Assembly (NCBI GenBank): GCA_013289855.1
Contig: JABCZD010000005.1
Coordinates: 62,001-126,000, forward strand
Source: Acidobacteriota bacterium
GTDB taxonomy: Bacteria > Acidobacteriota > Terriglobia > Acidiferrales > UBA7541
DNA length: 64,000 bases
Direction of reading: 5' to 3'
The position numbers were made by a program, and so were the translations under genes. The notes beneath the pieces are model-generated. The model had not been told where the DNA came from. It saw only the letters and a list, made by a program, of their open reading frames with translations, and made no database searches. Numbering within the stretch: position 1 is the stretch's first letter; every line of letters starts with the position of its first letter. Shown here piece after piece: positions 25,706 through 34,981 of the stretch.

Positions 25706-26653
25706 TTGAAAAGCATAGCAGGTAGGGCCCGACAGGGAAAAACAGATGTTAGGACAGAATTGAAGGCGATTCGATCGTTTTGTATGGCGGTGGCGTTGAC
25801 GGGAACGTTGGGAGCGGCGTGTGTGCGAGCCCAGGGACCGGTGGGCGCGCTAGATCAAGCCCGAGGAGGAACGGCCCAATGGGGGCTCGACGACGGTTCG
25901 CTGCCCAGCCAAGACCCTCCGCAACCGGGCGCGACGACGCAAACGAAGACGACGGCGCAAACGACCACGACGAACGGGCAAGCCCCATCCGCTGGCGCGC
26001 CGACACCCAAGAGCAATCCTGCGGACCCCAATAACCCCTCGAGTAACCCCGATGACCAGTACGGTAAACAGCCCAAGAGAATTCTGGGAATCATTCCGAA
26101 TTATCGGGCGGTCAGTGCCAACTCCCATTTGCCGCCGCAGAGCTTCAAGGAAAAATTCTGGCTGGCGACGCAGGATACTTTCGACTACTCCGATTTCATC
26201 CTGGTAGGAGCACTCGCGGGACTTTCGATGGCGCAAAAATCGCAGCCGGCCTTTAGGCAGGGAGCAGCAGGCTACGGCCGGTACTACTGGCACACCTTTG
26301 TGGACGGCGGCATAGAGAACTACATGACGGAAGCGATTGTGCCGACGCTGACCAGAGAAGACCCGCGATATTACACACTGGGCAAAGGCGGATTCTTCAA
26401 ACGCACCGGTTACGCGGTGAGCCGGTTGATCATCACCAGGACCGACTCGGGAAAGAAAACCTTCAACATTTCGGAGATCGTGGGCGCGGGAGCGGCCGCG
26501 GGCATCGCCAATACGTATTACCCGGCGCAATCCAACACCTTTGTGAAAACGTATCAACGCTGGGGAACACAAGTGGGTCTCGACGGCGTGTTCGACGTAT
26601 TAAAAGAGTTCTGGCCAGACATCAATCACGCCGTTTTCCACGGAAAATACTAA
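25706..26653 (+). CDS. Conserved acidobacterial exported protein, function unknown
   Basis: Up to 315 residues. The N-terminal part has a hydrophobic stretch (MAVALTGTLGAACVRAQ) that would serve as signal peptide, then a Gln/Thr/Pro-rich low-complexity region (~residues 60-115). The C-terminal ~200 residues are well ordered, with RILGIIPNYRAVSANS, GAAGYGRYYWHTFVDGG, LTREDPRYYTLGKGGFFKR and FNISEIVGAGAAAGI. I recognise this block from many uncharacterised acidobacterial proteins; the Gly-rich amphipathic segments suggest membrane association. Start uncertain: TTG at 25706 has an AGGAG site 5 bases upstream; TTG 25760 and ATG 25784 are alternatives. Confidence 0.7.
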   Translation: MKSIAGRARQGKTDVRTELKAIRSFCMAVALTGTLGAACVRAQGPVGALDQARGGTAQWGLDDGSLPSQDPPQPGATTQTKTTAQTTTTNGQAPSAGAPTPKSNPADPNNPSSNPDDQYGKQPKRILGIIPNYRAVSANSHLPPQSFKEKFWLATQDTFDYSDFILVGALAGLSMAQKSQPAFRQGAAGYGRYYWHTFVDGGIENYMTEAIVPTLTREDPRYYTLGKGGFFKRTGYAVSRLIITRTDSGKKTFNISEIVGAGAAAGIANTYYPAQSNTFVKTYQRWGTQVGLDGVFDVLKEFWPDINHAVFHGKY

Positions 26654-26758
26654 TCCCCGCTAATTGATCTGCCCCCAGGTAAATGTTGCATGTGGTTGCC
26701 ATAGAGGCGCTAGGTGCAGACTTGAACGGGATCCAAAGGCGGGCTCTTCGGGCGCGCA

Positions 26759-27994
26759 TTAATTGTTGGCGGTCTTTGTTCCATTGGGTTGCTTGTCACA
26801 AAGGGTTTCCGGCACCGCAAAATAGAGCAGGGTGGCCGCAGCGAATCCAATCGCCGCCAATCCCAGAAACGAAATGCTGTAGCCAAAGCGTTGAATCAAT
26901 GCGCCTCCCGCTGCATTGCTGAAAGCAGCGCCGGTGCCCACGATCGTTGCCAATGCGCCCGCAGCTAAATTAAAACGACCCGTGCCCTCGGTGCGGTCCT
27001 TGATTATCAGGATAGATACGACTACGAAGATCGCGTTCGCCACGCCATCCAGAATCTGGATGGCAATCAGGGCGGTCGGAACGTGAGTCAAGGTATAAAG
27101 GGTTCCTCGAATCGGTAGCAAGGCAAAACCTGTCAGCAGCAGCGGCTTGCGGCCATTGCTAGCCGCGCGTTTGCCAATCCAGGCCGCCGAACAAGCAATG
27201 ATGAGTTGCGTGACCACGATGCATGCCGACATGAAAGGTGCGGCGGCTTTCGGTCTGCCTTGTGACAACATCTCTCCTAGTTCTGGAAGCATCGCCGCAT
27301 TCGAGAGATGGAAAAGAAAAACCGCCAGCAGAAAAAATAGCAGAACATTGTCTTGCAGCAGTGCGCGGAGACCTTCCGCCTTTGTAGTTTTTCCGACAGA
27401 AGAAATGCCCCGTGCCGCGGCGAAGTCGATGCGATCCCCGTCGATCGAGAGCAGCGCAATGATGCTCGGAATGCTAAAGAGCGCAGCCGTGGCAAAAATA
27501 GCACGGTAGCCGAATTTGTAGCTGATTAAGGCGATGAGCAGCGCGGTGGCGACATTACCCGCCGAATTGAACCCTTGATTGCGGCCAAACTGACGATCGA
27601 ACCTCCGGGTGCCGACCAGACCGAGCGTAACGGCGGCGATGCATGGTCCGAGAAACGCGGCGGAGAGTCCGATCAAGAATTGCGCCGTGAACACCCCAGC
27701 GTTGGTCAACGGGCGCATCAGCAACAATGCGCCGCAGGTCAAAATCCCCAAGTTCAAGCCGAGCAAGAAGCGTTTGTGGCGAGATGCGTCGATGATTGCG
27801 CCAGCGGGAGTCTGAAACGCAACGGTGACGAGACCGCCAAACGTCAGGGCATATCCTACGTTCCCAGGATTCCAGCCGCTGGCAGCGAGATACGCGGCCA
27901 GGAATGGGCCGAGGCCAGTCTGAACGTCAGCGACAAAGAAATTGAGCCATTCCAGCGGGCGGGAGGTTGTCGGATTGGTTTCCGAATTGGCCAT
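26759..27994 (-). CDS. MFS transporter
   Basis: The 411-residue protein has about 12 transmembrane segments in two halves. The first loop carries GAIIDASRHKRFLLG, a version of the MFS loop 2-3 motif, and the fourth segment has GLVGTRRFDRQFGRNQGFNSAGNV. The second half contains SNGRKPLLLTGFALLP, the repeat of the loop motif. It should be an inner-membrane facilitator or antiporter; the substrate is not readable. It is the first gene of a short minus-strand stretch, convergent with the exported protein at 25706. Confidence 0.88.
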   Translation of the reverse strand: MANSETNPTTSRPLEWLNFFVADVQTGLGPFLAAYLAASGWNPGNVGYALTFGGLVTVAFQTPAGAIIDASRHKRFLLGLNLGILTCGALLLMRPLTNAGVFTAQFLIGLSAAFLGPCIAAVTLGLVGTRRFDRQFGRNQGFNSAGNVATALLIALISYKFGYRAIFATAALFSIPSIIALLSIDGDRIDFAAARGISSVGKTTKAEGLRALLQDNVLLFFLLAVFLFHLSNAAMLPELGEMLSQGRPKAAAPFMSACIVVTQLIIACSAAWIGKRAASNGRKPLLLTGFALLPIRGTLYTLTHVPTALIAIQILDGVANAIFVVVSILIIKDRTEGTGRFNLAAGALATIVGTGAAFSNAAGGALIQRFGYSISFLGLAAIGFAAATLLYFAVPETLCDKQPNGTKTANN

Positions 27995-28144
27995 TCGGCA
28001 ACAGGTATCGGTGCGAAAACCTCTCCGCTTGGTACGGCTTACCGACCCATCGGAAGTCTCCCTTCGGGCAGCGTGCGAAGAACATCGGGTGAAAGCTGTA
28101 GCGAAATGCAGGGCGCACCTACGTTCCGCACGACCACGGAGGAA

Positions 28145-29422
28145 CTACTTGCAGGCCTGCGCACGATTGAGCAGGAAGTCGCGTTCGCGGGCGTTGCGTG
28201 TTAGCGATGCGGCGCGCGCGAACTCCGCTTGGGCTTCCGCTAAGCGGCCGAGCCTGAAAAGAAGGTCGCCGCGGACACTGGGCAACAGGTGGTAGGATTT
28301 GAGAGAGGGTTCGGCGGTGAGGGCGTCGATGAGTTCGAGACCTGCAGCCGGGCCGAAAGCCATGGCTACGGCGACGGCGCGATTCAGCTCCACGACCGGT
28401 GACGGCGTGAGCTGCGCGAGCTCTCCGTATAGTGCGACGATGCGGGGCCAATCCGTTTCGTCTGGCGTGCGTGCTCGCGCGTGGCACGCGGAGATTGCGG
28501 CCTGAAGCGTGTACGGTCCACGCGCGGCGGCGAGTTTTTCGGCGCGGTCGAGGGCGGCGAGGCCGCGGCGAATCAGGAGTTGATCCCAGCGGCTACGATC
28601 TTGTTCGAGTAATAGGATGGGCTCGCCGGATGGGCCCACACGCGCGCTGGAACGCGACGCCTGAATTTCCATCAGCGCTACGAGGCCGTGGACTTCCGGC
28701 TCGTTTGGCGCGAGCTCGGCGAGAATGCGGCCTAGGCGCAGGGCATCCTCGCAAAGTCCGGGCCGCAGCCAATCGTCGCCGGCGGTGGCGGTGTAACCTT
28801 CGTTGAAAACCAGGTAGATGACTTCGAGCACGGAAGCCAGGCGCGCTGCGCGATCCTCGCCGCGCGGGACTTCGAACGGGACATGCGCTTCAGAGAGAGC
28901 GCGTTTGGCGCGTACGATGCGCTGCGCGATGGTCGGCTCCGGGACGAGGAAGGCGCGGGCGATTTCGTCGGTGGTGAGGCCGCCCAGCAAGCGCAGCGTG
29001 AGAGCGACGCGGCCTTCGGAGGAAAGCACCGGATGACACGCGGTGAAGATCAGGCGCAAGAGGTCGTCTCCGATGTCATCGTCGATGGCGTTTTCGAGGT
29101 TGGCCACGGCTAACTCCTGCTGGGCCTGGAGCTCGCGACTTAATTCGCCGTGCTTGCGCTCGAGGAGTTTGCTGCGGCGCAGGCGGTCGATGGCGCGATG
29201 CTTGGCGGCGGCCATGAGCCATGCGCCGGGATTGTCCGGGATGCCAGACGCGGGCCACTGTTCAAGCGCGGCGACGAGCGCGTCTTGGGCGAGCTCCTCG
29301 GCGAGGCCAACGTCCCGGAGCATGCGCGCGAGGCCCGCGATGATGCGGGCGGATTCAATGCGCCAGACGGCGTCGATGGCGCGGTGGGTATCGGTAGTTG
29401 TCACGACTACCGATGACACCAC
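28145..29422 (-). CDS. ECF sigma factor, ECF42-like, with C-terminal extension
   Basis: Region 2 (IAGLARMLRDVGLAEELAQD and PGAWLMAAAKHRAIDRLRR) and region 4 (LTLRLLGGLTTDEIARAFLV, TIAQRIVRAKRAL) are clear. A further ~230 residues follow with TPR-like helices (YLVFNEGYTA, LVALMEIQASR, AQAEFARAASLTRNARERDF). This layout defines the ECF42 group, whose members are not paired with an anti-sigma factor; the extension is thought to regulate activity. Two YCII/DGPF genes lie directly upstream on the same strand, the hallmark neighbours of ECF42. The start is uncertain: GTGs at 29422, 29419 and 29404 fit, and an open frame extends to 29494. Confidence 0.88.
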   Translation of the reverse strand: MVSSVVVTTTDTHRAIDAVWRIESARIIAGLARMLRDVGLAEELAQDALVAALEQWPASGIPDNPGAWLMAAAKHRAIDRLRRSKLLERKHGELSRELQAQQELAVANLENAIDDDIGDDLLRLIFTACHPVLSSEGRVALTLRLLGGLTTDEIARAFLVPEPTIAQRIVRAKRALSEAHVPFEVPRGEDRAARLASVLEVIYLVFNEGYTATAGDDWLRPGLCEDALRLGRILAELAPNEPEVHGLVALMEIQASRSSARVGPSGEPILLLEQDRSRWDQLLIRRGLAALDRAEKLAAARGPYTLQAAISACHARARTPDETDWPRIVALYGELAQLTPSPVVELNRAVAVAMAFGPAAGLELIDALTAEPSLKSYHLLPSVRGDLLFRLGRLAEAQAEFARAASLTRNARERDFLLNRAQACK

Positions 29423-29553
29423 TTGCGATTCATTCTTGCAAGGTGCGCGGGGCGGCGGCGTGCGGCACCAAAACCGCGCAGCATGCTGCGCCACTACAAA
29501 CCCCGGGCGTCCGGTGAGCGGTCAGACGATGGCGCACCCTTTTTGAGCGCGCG

Positions 29554-29931
29554 CTATTTTGCTTTTGGAAAGGCGTCTTCCGGACCGACGAGCTGACGAA
29601 CTTCGGTCTCGCCTTCCCATCCGGGCCAGAATTTTTTGTGCATCTCCATAAAACTGCGGGCGCTCTCGTGCGCTTCCTCCTTGGACTTCATTTCAAAGAT
29701 GGCGAAACCGCCGACAACTTCTTTGGTCTCGGTGAACGGGCCGTCAATAGCGCGGACCTCGCCGCCCGAAAGCCGCATGCGGAAACTGGCCGCGGTCGGG
29801 GCTAATCCCCCACTGAAAATCATCGCGCCGGATTTCGTGGCCTCCTCGCCAATCTTGTGCATTTCTTCTATGAAGCCCTTGGGCGGAGCGCCCTGGTTTT
29901 CCGGATGTTTCACCATCATCATGAATCGCAT
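29554..29931 (-). CDS. YCII-related (DGPF) protein 1
   Basis: A 125-residue ferredoxin-like alpha+beta protein. MRFMMMVKHPENQGAPPKGF opens it, and the family motif appears as VRAIDGPFTETKEVVGGFAIF. YCII/DGPF proteins are small and usually dimeric, and the activity of this group is not established. It is encoded between a second DGPF protein and the ECF42-like sigma factor, an arrangement seen for these sigma factors, which probably control their transcription. Confidence 0.9.
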   Translation of the reverse strand: MRFMMMVKHPENQGAPPKGFIEEMHKIGEEATKSGAMIFSGGLAPTAASFRMRLSGGEVRAIDGPFTETKEVVGGFAIFEMKSKEEAHESARSFMEMHKKFWPGWEGETEVRQLVGPEDAFPKAK

Positions 29932-30065
29932 CGTGGTATCTCCATTCTCGTTTGGTTTTGTGAACAGCTTCCGGACGGTATCGACCGGCTAAATCCTTAC
30001 TCTACTTACGCGTCGAATGAAACACTGCAAAATCGACATGCGGCAACAATTTTTCTTCAAAATCT

Positions 30066-30422
30066 TCATTGCGCAAAATCCGAGAGATCGAACGTGGGGC
30101 GGATTTCGATTTCGGCTCCGCCGTCAAAGGGGGCGCGCTTGAGCCATTCCACGGCCTCTTCGATAGACTTCACCTGCCACAGCCAGTAGCCGCCGACCAG
30201 TTCCTTGGATTCGCTGAACGGGCCATCGATCACGGTGCGCTGCTGGCCAGAAAATTTGAGGCGCTTGCCTTGCGAGCTGGGACGCAAGACATCGGCGCCT
30301 AGAAATACGCCAGCCGCCATCAGTTCCTGATTGAACTTGCCCATTTTGGCACGCTGTTCCGGGGTGGGCAGGATGCCGGCCTCGGAGTCTTTGCAGGATT
30401 TCACGATTACCATGACGCGCAT
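30066..30422 (-). CDS. YCII-related (DGPF) protein 2
   Basis: From the ATG at 30422, with an AAGGAGA ribosome binding site upstream, the protein has 118 residues. Motifs are MRVMVIVKSCKDSEAGILPT, RTVIDGPFSESKELVGGYW and an acidic C-terminus. It is the second DGPF paralogue in this cluster and differs from the first mainly in the N-terminal loop; the two probably arose by duplication. It lies 134 bases upstream of the next one on the same strand. Confidence 0.9.
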   Translation of the reverse strand: MRVMVIVKSCKDSEAGILPTPEQRAKMGKFNQELMAAGVFLGADVLRPSSQGKRLKFSGQQRTVIDGPFSESKELVGGYWLWQVKSIEEAVEWLKRAPFDGGAEIEIRPTFDLSDFAQ

Positions 30423-30578
30423 CGCGGTTTCTCCTTTGCGTATGGATTGCGGCCCGGTATGCAACCCGGTTCTACCAACGCATCGAACGAGAAGACTGCA
30501 AATCGACATCGCCGCTAACATTTATTTTCAGAAAAAACTCGCCGGGTGCGGGCTGAACTTCGACCTTAAAGTTCGACC

Positions 30579-30896
30579 TTACCGTTTAAGACGGCTCTGC
30601 AGCAAGATCGCCGCCACGATGATCAGGAGCAGCAGCCACAATGACGCCAGCGTCTGGATCAGGCTCTGCACCACCGAGTGATGATCGAAGATGAAGGCCT
30701 GCAGCGCTTGTGATGCGGCAGCCAGGACGACGGATTGCAGGAGGTCGATTGGCCCGCTCGCGAACGGCTTTAGAAAGAAGCTCGGGTCGGCGACGGGGGT
30801 TCCGACGTTCGTGAGGAGCATAAAAAAGACGAACGCTAAGATGCAGTGCGCCGCGGGTGATTTGGGGATTTGCGAGTGTGCGAGCTGGCCATTCAT
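30579..30896 (-). CDS. Small two-TM membrane protein
   Basis: The ATG at 30896 follows a GGAGG ribosome binding site at 5 bases; 105 residues. Two hydrophobic segments are seen (AAHCILAFVFFMLLTNVG and LASLWLLLLIIVAAILL), with SFFLKPFASGPIDLLQSVVLAA between. I do not recognise the family. It is at the upstream end of the ECF42-like cluster on the same strand and may belong to it, but there is no shared motif. Confidence 0.55.
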   Translation of the reverse strand: MNGQLAHSQIPKSPAAHCILAFVFFMLLTNVGTPVADPSFFLKPFASGPIDLLQSVVLAAASQALQAFIFDHHSVVQSLIQTLASLWLLLLIIVAAILLQSRLKR

Positions 30897-31027
30897 TTCC
30901 GCCTCCGAGGGCCCGTTATCTGCCCTCACCTATACGTCGCTTGAGGGGTGGCGAAATCGACAGGTAGCGGAGTTTTTCTGGCGTTAGGAAACCGCGGCGT
31001 AGGCCGCGCTAGGCGCACACGCAGAGG

Positions 31028-31050
31028 TCTGATAAACTATGGTTTGCTCG
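31028..31050 (+). promoter_or_regulatory. Promoter-like element upstream of typA, shared with rsmG
   Basis: TCTGATAAACTATGG followed by TTTGCTCG. The segment TGATAAACT fits an extended -10 (TGnTAtaaT) and no good -35 is seen. Twenty of 23 bases are identical to 45339-45361 in front of rsmG. It lies about 135 bases before the typA start. In the leader, GCACCTGACAA occurs twice as a direct repeat (31054-31064 and 31109-31119). Confidence 0.5.
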
Positions 31051-31185
31051 ACCGCACCTGACAAGCCTGTTCGCACAAGGCCACTTAGCACAGGGCGCCC
31101 CTAAGAGGGCACCTGACAATAAGGAGAACCGTCCGGGCTGCTGGTTGTTACGGCAGCTATTTTTGTCTCTAGACGCTACGTATAT

Positions 31186-33015
31186 ATGACTCAAGATATT
31201 CGGAACATTGCAATTATCGCGCACGTCGACCACGGGAAGACTACCCTGGTGGACGCCATGCTGCGGCAAAGCGGCATCTTTCGTGCCAATGAAGCGCTGG
31301 TGGAACGCGTCATGGACTCCAACGATTTGGAGCGCGAACGCGGCATCACCATTCTGGCCAAGAACACGGCGCTGTTTTTTCACGATACCAAGATCAACAT
31401 TGTGGATACCCCCGGTCACAGCGATTTTGGCGGAGAGGTGGAACGAGCGCTGCGCATGGTTGACGGCGTGGTGGTGTTGGTGGACGCTAGCGAGGGCCCA
31501 CTGCCGCAGACGCGCTATGTGCTGCAAAAGGCGCTGGCCGCGAAGCTGCCTCCGGTGATTGTGCTGAACAAGATCGACCGCGTGGACGCGCGAGCCAAAG
31601 AAGTTCTCGACGAAATCTACGACCTGTTCATTGATCTGGACGCCACCGAAGACCAACTGGATTTTCCCGTGGTGTACACCAACGCACGCGATGGCGTGGC
31701 GTACTACAAATTGGGCGATGACTCGAAAGACTTGCTGCCGCTGTTTGAGACCATCGTGAAATCAATTCCCAAGCCGCCGGGCGATCCGGAAAGCGTGCTG
31801 CAGATTCAGGTGATGAACCTGGACTACAGCGAATTCCTGGGACGCATCGCGATTGGGCGCGTCTTTAACGGCACGCTGAAGCGCGGGCAAGAGGTGGGAA
31901 TCAGCCGGCTGGATGGCAAGATCACCTCCACAAAAATTACGAAACTTTATACCTTTCGCGGACTCGAACGCGACGAAGCCGAAAGCGTTCCGGCCGGCGA
32001 CCTGGTGGCCATTGCGGGCGTCGAGGGCATTCAGATCGGCGAGAGCTTGATCGATCTGGCCAGCCCCATGCCGCTGGAGCCACTGATCATCGACGAGCCC
32101 ACGCTGGCCATGATCTTCACGGTAAACAGCAGCCCGCTTTCCGGCAAGGAAGGCAGCTACTTGACCTCTCGCGATTTGCGCGACCGCCTGCAGCGCGAGT
32201 TGCTAACCAACGTTTCGATTCGCGTGGAAGATACCGACACACCGGAATCGTTCCGCGTGCTGGGACGCGGAGAACTGCAACTGGCCATCTTGATCGAGAC
32301 CATGCGCCGCGAAGGTTTTGAGCTTATGGTGGGCAAACCGGAAATCGTGACGCGCACGGAAAACGGCAAGAAACTGGAGCCGCTGGAACGCCTGGTGATC
32401 GACGTACCGGAAAATTTCATCGGCATTATCATGGAAACCGTAGGCAGCCGGCGCGGCGAAATGATCAAGATGAGCAATCATGGCTCCGGGCGCGTGCGCA
32501 TGGATTTCAAGATCCCCTCGCGCGGGCTAATCGGGTTGCGCAGCCAACTACTGACCGATACGCGCGGCACCGCGCTAATCCATTCGATTTTTGAAGGCTG
32601 GATGGATTATGGTGGCGAAATGGCGCTGCGCCCCACGGGCGCGCTGGTGGCGGATCGCAGCGGACCATCCACGGCGTTCGCGCTGTGGAACATCCAGGAG
32701 CGCGGCGAGCTTTTTATCGGCCCGGCCATCGATGTCTATGAAGGCATGATCGTGGGCGAAAATTCGCGTGAACAGGACATGGACGTCAACGTCTGCAAGG
32801 AAAAGAAGCAGACCAACATGCGCTCCTCCAGCGCCGACGAAGCCATCCGCCTGATTCCGCACCGCGAACTCAGCCTGGAGCAAGCCATCGAATTCATCGC
32901 CGACGACGAGTTTGTGGAGATTACGCCGAAGTCCATTCGATTGCGTAAGAAGGTGTTGCAGGCGAACCGCCGGCCGCGGCGCTGGCAGGAAATTCGCGCC
33001 AGCCAGACGACGTAG
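31186..33015 (+). CDS. typA: Ribosome-associated GTPase TypA/BipA
   Basis: A translational GTPase of the EF-G/LepA superfamily that binds 70S ribosomes, aiding ribosome assembly and adaptation to stress and cold. The 609-residue protein has the G motifs: [15 protein letters not shown] (P-loop), ERERGITI (switch I), [16 protein letters not shown], and [13 protein letters not shown]. Domain II follows from ~200, then domain III and V segments ([40 protein letters not shown]) and the TypA-specific C-terminal domain ([20 protein letters not shown]). The length is that of the family. The start is the ATG at 31186. It appears monocistronic, with its own promoter-like element. Confidence 0.97.
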   Translation: MTQDIRNIAIIAHVDHGKTTLVDAMLRQSGIFRANEALVERVMDSNDLERERGITILAKNTALFFHDTKINIVDTPGHSDFGGEVERALRMVDGVVVLVDASEGPLPQTRYVLQKALAAKLPPVIVLNKIDRVDARAKEVLDEIYDLFIDLDATEDQLDFPVVYTNARDGVAYYKLGDDSKDLLPLFETIVKSIPKPPGDPESVLQIQVMNLDYSEFLGRIAIGRVFNGTLKRGQEVGISRLDGKITSTKITKLYTFRGLERDEAESVPAGDLVAIAGVEGIQIGESLIDLASPMPLEPLIIDEPTLAMIFTVNSSPLSGKEGSYLTSRDLRDRLQRELLTNVSIRVEDTDTPESFRVLGRGELQLAILIETMRREGFELMVGKPEIVTRTENGKKLEPLERLVIDVPENFIGIIMETVGSRRGEMIKMSNHGSGRVRMDFKIPSRGLIGLRSQLLTDTRGTALIHSIFEGWMDYGGEMALRPTGALVADRSGPSTAFALWNIQERGELFIGPAIDVYEGMIVGENSREQDMDVNVCKEKKQTNMRSSSADEAIRLIPHRELSLEQAIEFIADDEFVEITPKSIRLRKKVLQANRRPRRWQEIRASQTT

Positions 33016-33259
33016 CGGCCAGACGGCTCTTGATTGCGCAGGGGCAATGAACGGAAGTAACGCGAGTGATACAACATTGGGGTAAGACTCCGCGCAACCC
33101 AGGTTGGCAACGCGGTGTTTACAGTGTCATGGCGCTTTCCGCAGCCGAAACGCCGTGGTATACATCTGTCATAATAGGTGCCAATACTGGAACTAATGGA
33201 CTTGCCGGGGCATTTCCGATATTCTGCGGGATTCGCATCGAGTCAATAGGGAGCGTTTA

Positions 33260-34372
33260 GTGAAGACTCTAGACCAGGCCAGCGTAGCAGCGACATATCC
33301 GACGATGGTGGCCACGGCTACGCATCCGACGATCGCCGCCACGGCCACCGCGCTGCCAGAACACAAGATGACGCGCCAGGACATGCGTTATTACCTTGGC
33401 CGCGTATTCGATATTCCCGAGCGCCGTCTGGAAGCCATGATGGCCATCGTGGACAACGCCCAGGTGGACGAGCGCCACGCCATTTTCCCCATCGACTACA
33501 CCATCGAACCGCGGCCGCTTTCCAAAACCAACGAAGAGTACATGGAGCACGCCATCAGGCTCGGGCGCAAAGCCTCGGAAGAAGCGTTGCGGCGCGCTGG
33601 CCTTTCCCCGCAAGACATCGATCTGATCATCACCGTATCCTGCACCGGCTTCATGATTCCTTCGCTGGATGCGCATCTTATCGAGTTGATGGGCTTTCGC
33701 TCCAACGTCCGCCGCATGCCCTTCACCGAACTCGGCTGCGCGGCCGGAGCCATGGCTATTGCGCGCGGCGCGGATTTTCTAAAAGCGTATCCGGGCGGCA
33801 ATGTATTGATCATCGCCGTGGAGCTGCCTTCGCTCACCTTTCAGCGCAAAGACATTTCACAAGCCAATTTAATTTCGTCCATTTTGTTCGGCGACGGCGC
33901 TTCGGCGGTGGTTCTCAGCGGCAAAAAAATGCCGGGTCCAAAAATTCTGGTCTCGGAGACCTATACCTTCCCCGATTCCCTTGGCGCCATGGGTTTCGAT
34001 CTGAAGGATTCTGGATTTCACATCCTGCTCGATAAGGGTGTGCCGGAAATGATCGGAAAAAGAATTAAGGAATTGGTTCACGGCTTCCTGGAGCGCCAAG
34101 GCCTTAAGCAGGAAGACATTAAAGGCTGGATTCTGCATCCCGGCGGCGCGCGACTTCTGGGCAACGTGGAAGAGGCTCTCGGCCTGAAGAAATGCGAGAC
34201 TCAACCATCCTGGGATATTCTCGCCAGCGTCGGCAATTTAAGCAGCGCCACCATTCTTTTCATTCTGCAGGAGTGGCTTGATAAACGGCCGCTGAAGCCG
34301 GGAGACTACGCGATGATGGCGGCTTTCGGTCCGGGCTTCAGCGCGGAATTTGTTCTTTTGCAATGGACATAA
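33260..34372 (+). CDS. Type III polyketide synthase (chalcone-synthase-like)
   Basis: It condenses malonyl-CoA units onto an acyl-CoA starter. The 370-residue homodimeric-type protein has the catalytic triad Cys160 (TELGCAAGAMAIARG), His293 (GWILHPGGARLL) and Asn326 (ASVGNLSSATILF), as in all type III PKS. The C-terminal GPGFSAEFVLLQW is the conserved end. Start is a GTG at 33260 with an AGGGA site upstream. Its last 10 bases overlap the start of a membrane methyltransferase gene; in Bacillus the pair BpsA-BpsB makes alkylpyrones and their methyl ethers. The product here is probably also an alkylpyrone or alkylresorcinol lipid, an inference from the pair. Confidence 0.93.
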   Translation: MKTLDQASVAATYPTMVATATHPTIAATATALPEHKMTRQDMRYYLGRVFDIPERRLEAMMAIVDNAQVDERHAIFPIDYTIEPRPLSKTNEEYMEHAIRLGRKASEEALRRAGLSPQDIDLIITVSCTGFMIPSLDAHLIELMGFRSNVRRMPFTELGCAAGAMAIARGADFLKAYPGGNVLIIAVELPSLTFQRKDISQANLISSILFGDGASAVVLSGKKMPGPKILVSETYTFPDSLGAMGFDLKDSGFHILLDKGVPEMIGKRIKELVHGFLERQGLKQEDIKGWILHPGGARLLGNVEEALGLKKCETQPSWDILASVGNLSSATILFILQEWLDKRPLKPGDYAMMAAFGPGFSAEFVLLQWT

Positions 34373-34935
34373 GTGTCATCGCATTTTTAGCGTTGCTGGT
34401 GGCCGTTGCAGCCCTACGGCTCGTGGAGCTGCGCATCTCTAAGCAGCACCAGCGCGAGATGCTAGGGCGCGGCGCCGCGAAAGTCGATGAGCCGCGTTTT
34501 CGCTGGATGGTCGCGCTGCACACCTTGGTGCTGATTGGCGCGGCCGTTGAAGTCGTGTTTCTACACCGTCCTTTCATTCCCGTTCTTGCCGCGGTCATGT
34601 TTGTTATTTTTCTCGCCGCCAATGCCGTGCGCTGGTGGGTGATCCGCACGCTCGGCGAGCACTGGAACGTGCAGGTGGTGGATTCGACGCGCCTGGGTGT
34701 GGTGACCTCGGGTCCCTTCCGCTTCGTCCGGCATCCCAACTACGCGGCGGTATTTGCGGAAATGATCGCGCTACCGCTGATTCATACCGCATGGATTACG
34801 GCGCTGCTGGGCACGGTGGCACACATCGTGGTGCTCAGCCAGCGGCTTTCCACGGAAGAGCGCGTGCTCTTCGCGAATCCCGATTATCGCGCTGCAATGG
34901 CCGGTAAGCCGCGCTTTTTACCTGGGTTGTTCTAG
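34363..34935 (+). CDS. Isoprenylcysteine-carboxyl-methyltransferase-like protein (BpsB-type)
   Basis: The 190-residue integral membrane protein has four or five hydrophobic segments and the ICMT motif: VTSGPFRFVRHPNYAAVFAE, followed by LSTEERVLFANPDYRAAM. ICMT-like enzymes transfer methyl from SAM at the membrane. Gene overlap of 10 bases with the type III PKS indicates coupling, and the pair resembles bpsA-bpsB, whose methyltransferase O-methylates PKS products. The natural substrate is therefore likely the PKS product, not a prenylated protein. Confidence 0.88.
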   Translation: MDISVIAFLALLVAVAALRLVELRISKQHQREMLGRGAAKVDEPRFRWMVALHTLVLIGAAVEVVFLHRPFIPVLAAVMFVIFLAANAVRWWVIRTLGEHWNVQVVDSTRLGVVTSGPFRFVRHPNYAAVFAEMIALPLIHTAWITALLGTVAHIVVLSQRLSTEERVLFANPDYRAAMAGKPRFLPGLF

Positions 34936-34981
34936 CTGGATTCGTGACAAATGTTGTGAACGGCTGAGAGACTGTATCGTA

